Shown one piece after another: positions 5,070-5,428 of a DNA stretch of 5,428 nt. Numbering within the stretch: the stretch's first letter is position 1; the number at the start of each line of letters is the position of its first letter. Position numbers and translations under genes: made by a program. A model generated the notes under the pieces. The model was not told the DNA's origin, did no database searches, and saw only the letters and a list, made by a program, of their open reading frames with translations. Source of the DNA: Candidatus Brocadiaceae bacterium (GTDB lineage Bacteria; Planctomycetota; Brocadiia; SM23-32); the NCBI GenBank assembly GCA_003567495.1, contig PWZK01000332.1:1-5428 (forward strand), read 5' to 3'.

Positions 5070-5428
5070 ATGGCAACCGTCGAAAAGATGACGCAGAAAA
5101 AACGCGGAAAAGTTTATAAGTCGCCGACGTGGTACGTCCGATATTCCTACCCGCCCGGAAAGCGGCGGCGCATCGCCGCCTGGGCCGACAAGCAATCATC
5201 AAAACAGCTTGCCGCGAATATCGAGAAACTCATCGCCTGCCGCGCATCCGGTATGCCGATACCAAAGAACCTTTCCGAGACAATCGAACGGCTGCCGGAA
5301 CGGATACTGAATCATCTGAAAAAAGCCGAATTACTCGATACCACACGTACTGCCGGCGCACAACTGCTCTCCACGCACCTGAATGCATGGTCCAAACACC
5401 TGAGGGCAAAAGGGGACTCGGAAAAACA
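5070..5428 (+). CDS. Tyrosine recombinase/phage integrase, N-terminal part (runs off right edge)
   Basis: An open frame of 119 complete codons runs off the right edge without a stop. A basic head (KKRGKVYKSP, residues 10-19) leads into TWYVRYSYPPGKRRRIAAWA (20-39), the strand-strand pattern of an integrase arm-binding domain. A helix with KQLAANIEKLIACRASG follows (45-61), then a predicted helical linker LSETIERLPERILNHL (68-83). LLSTHLNAWSKHLRAKGDSEK (99-119) looks like the start of the SAM-like core-binding domain. The catalytic domain with its R-H-R-Y residues would lie beyond the edge, so activity cannot be judged. Such proteins, as I recall them from planctomycete genomes, are about 350-450 aa. 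It lies 159 bases after tRNA-Asp, reads away from it, and has its own promoter and ribosome binding site, as expected for an island integrase at attL. Confidence 0.8.
   Translation, partial: MATVEKMTQKKRGKVYKSPTWYVRYSYPPGKRRRIAAWADKQSSKQLAANIEKLIACRASGMPIPKNLSETIERLPERILNHLKKAELLDTTRTAGAQLLSTHLNAWSKHLRAKGDSEK

Noticed and set aside
4755..5195. 146-codon minus-strand ORF across the tRNA, with RGRRDSNPQPSDRQSDALTK-type sequence
   Set aside because: This is the well-known false protein made by translating the antisense strand of a tRNA gene; it also crosses the terminator and the integrase promoter and start.
1..5428. CRISPR array, rRNA, toxin-antitoxin or new defence operon
   Set aside because: No regularly spaced repeats, rRNA-like sequence or paired small genes could be seen; the only system suggested is the island whose body lies outside the window.

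Overview
The window looks like chromosomal DNA of a PVC-group bacterium, most likely a planctomycete (Phycisphaerae-like). The hints are a fused SecD-SecF protein with a hugely enlarged second periplasmic domain, an integrase N-terminus of a type I associate with planctomycetes, and moderate GC. This placement is inference from memory of protein families; no search was run.

Layout, left to right. Bases 1-249 (minus strand) hold part of a helix-turn-helix transposase that leaves the left edge. Bases 257-598 (minus) hold a 113-residue tail of a GH42 beta-galactosidase with no start. Bases 591-4106 (minus) are one intact gene, secDF (1171 aa), with a good sigma-70-type promoter at 4156-4184. Bases 4185-4342 have no gene but contain alternative hairpins. 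Bases 4343-4548 are the left end of an insertion sequence: promoter, leader, ribosome binding site and the first 41 codons of its transposase, then an abrupt break. Bases 4549-4787 are mostly non-coding, with a doubtful 44-codon ORF (4545-4679) and two inverted repeats. A tRNA-Asp(GTC) gene with its own promoter lies at 4833-4910, followed by a strong intrinsic terminator. From 5070 a tyrosine-recombinase gene, with an extended -10 promoter, runs off the right edge.

How the parts fit. The two housekeeping genes (secDF and tRNA-Asp) are each transcribed alone from their own promoter. The rest is mobile DNA or debris: a transposase piece, a catabolic-gene tail, a truncated IS and an integrase next to a tRNA 3' end. 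The tRNA-terminator-integrase order is the classic left boundary of an integrated island, so the accessory cargo, if any, should lie just beyond the right edge. No CRISPR array, rRNA, toxin-antitoxin pair or recognisable new defence system is visible here.
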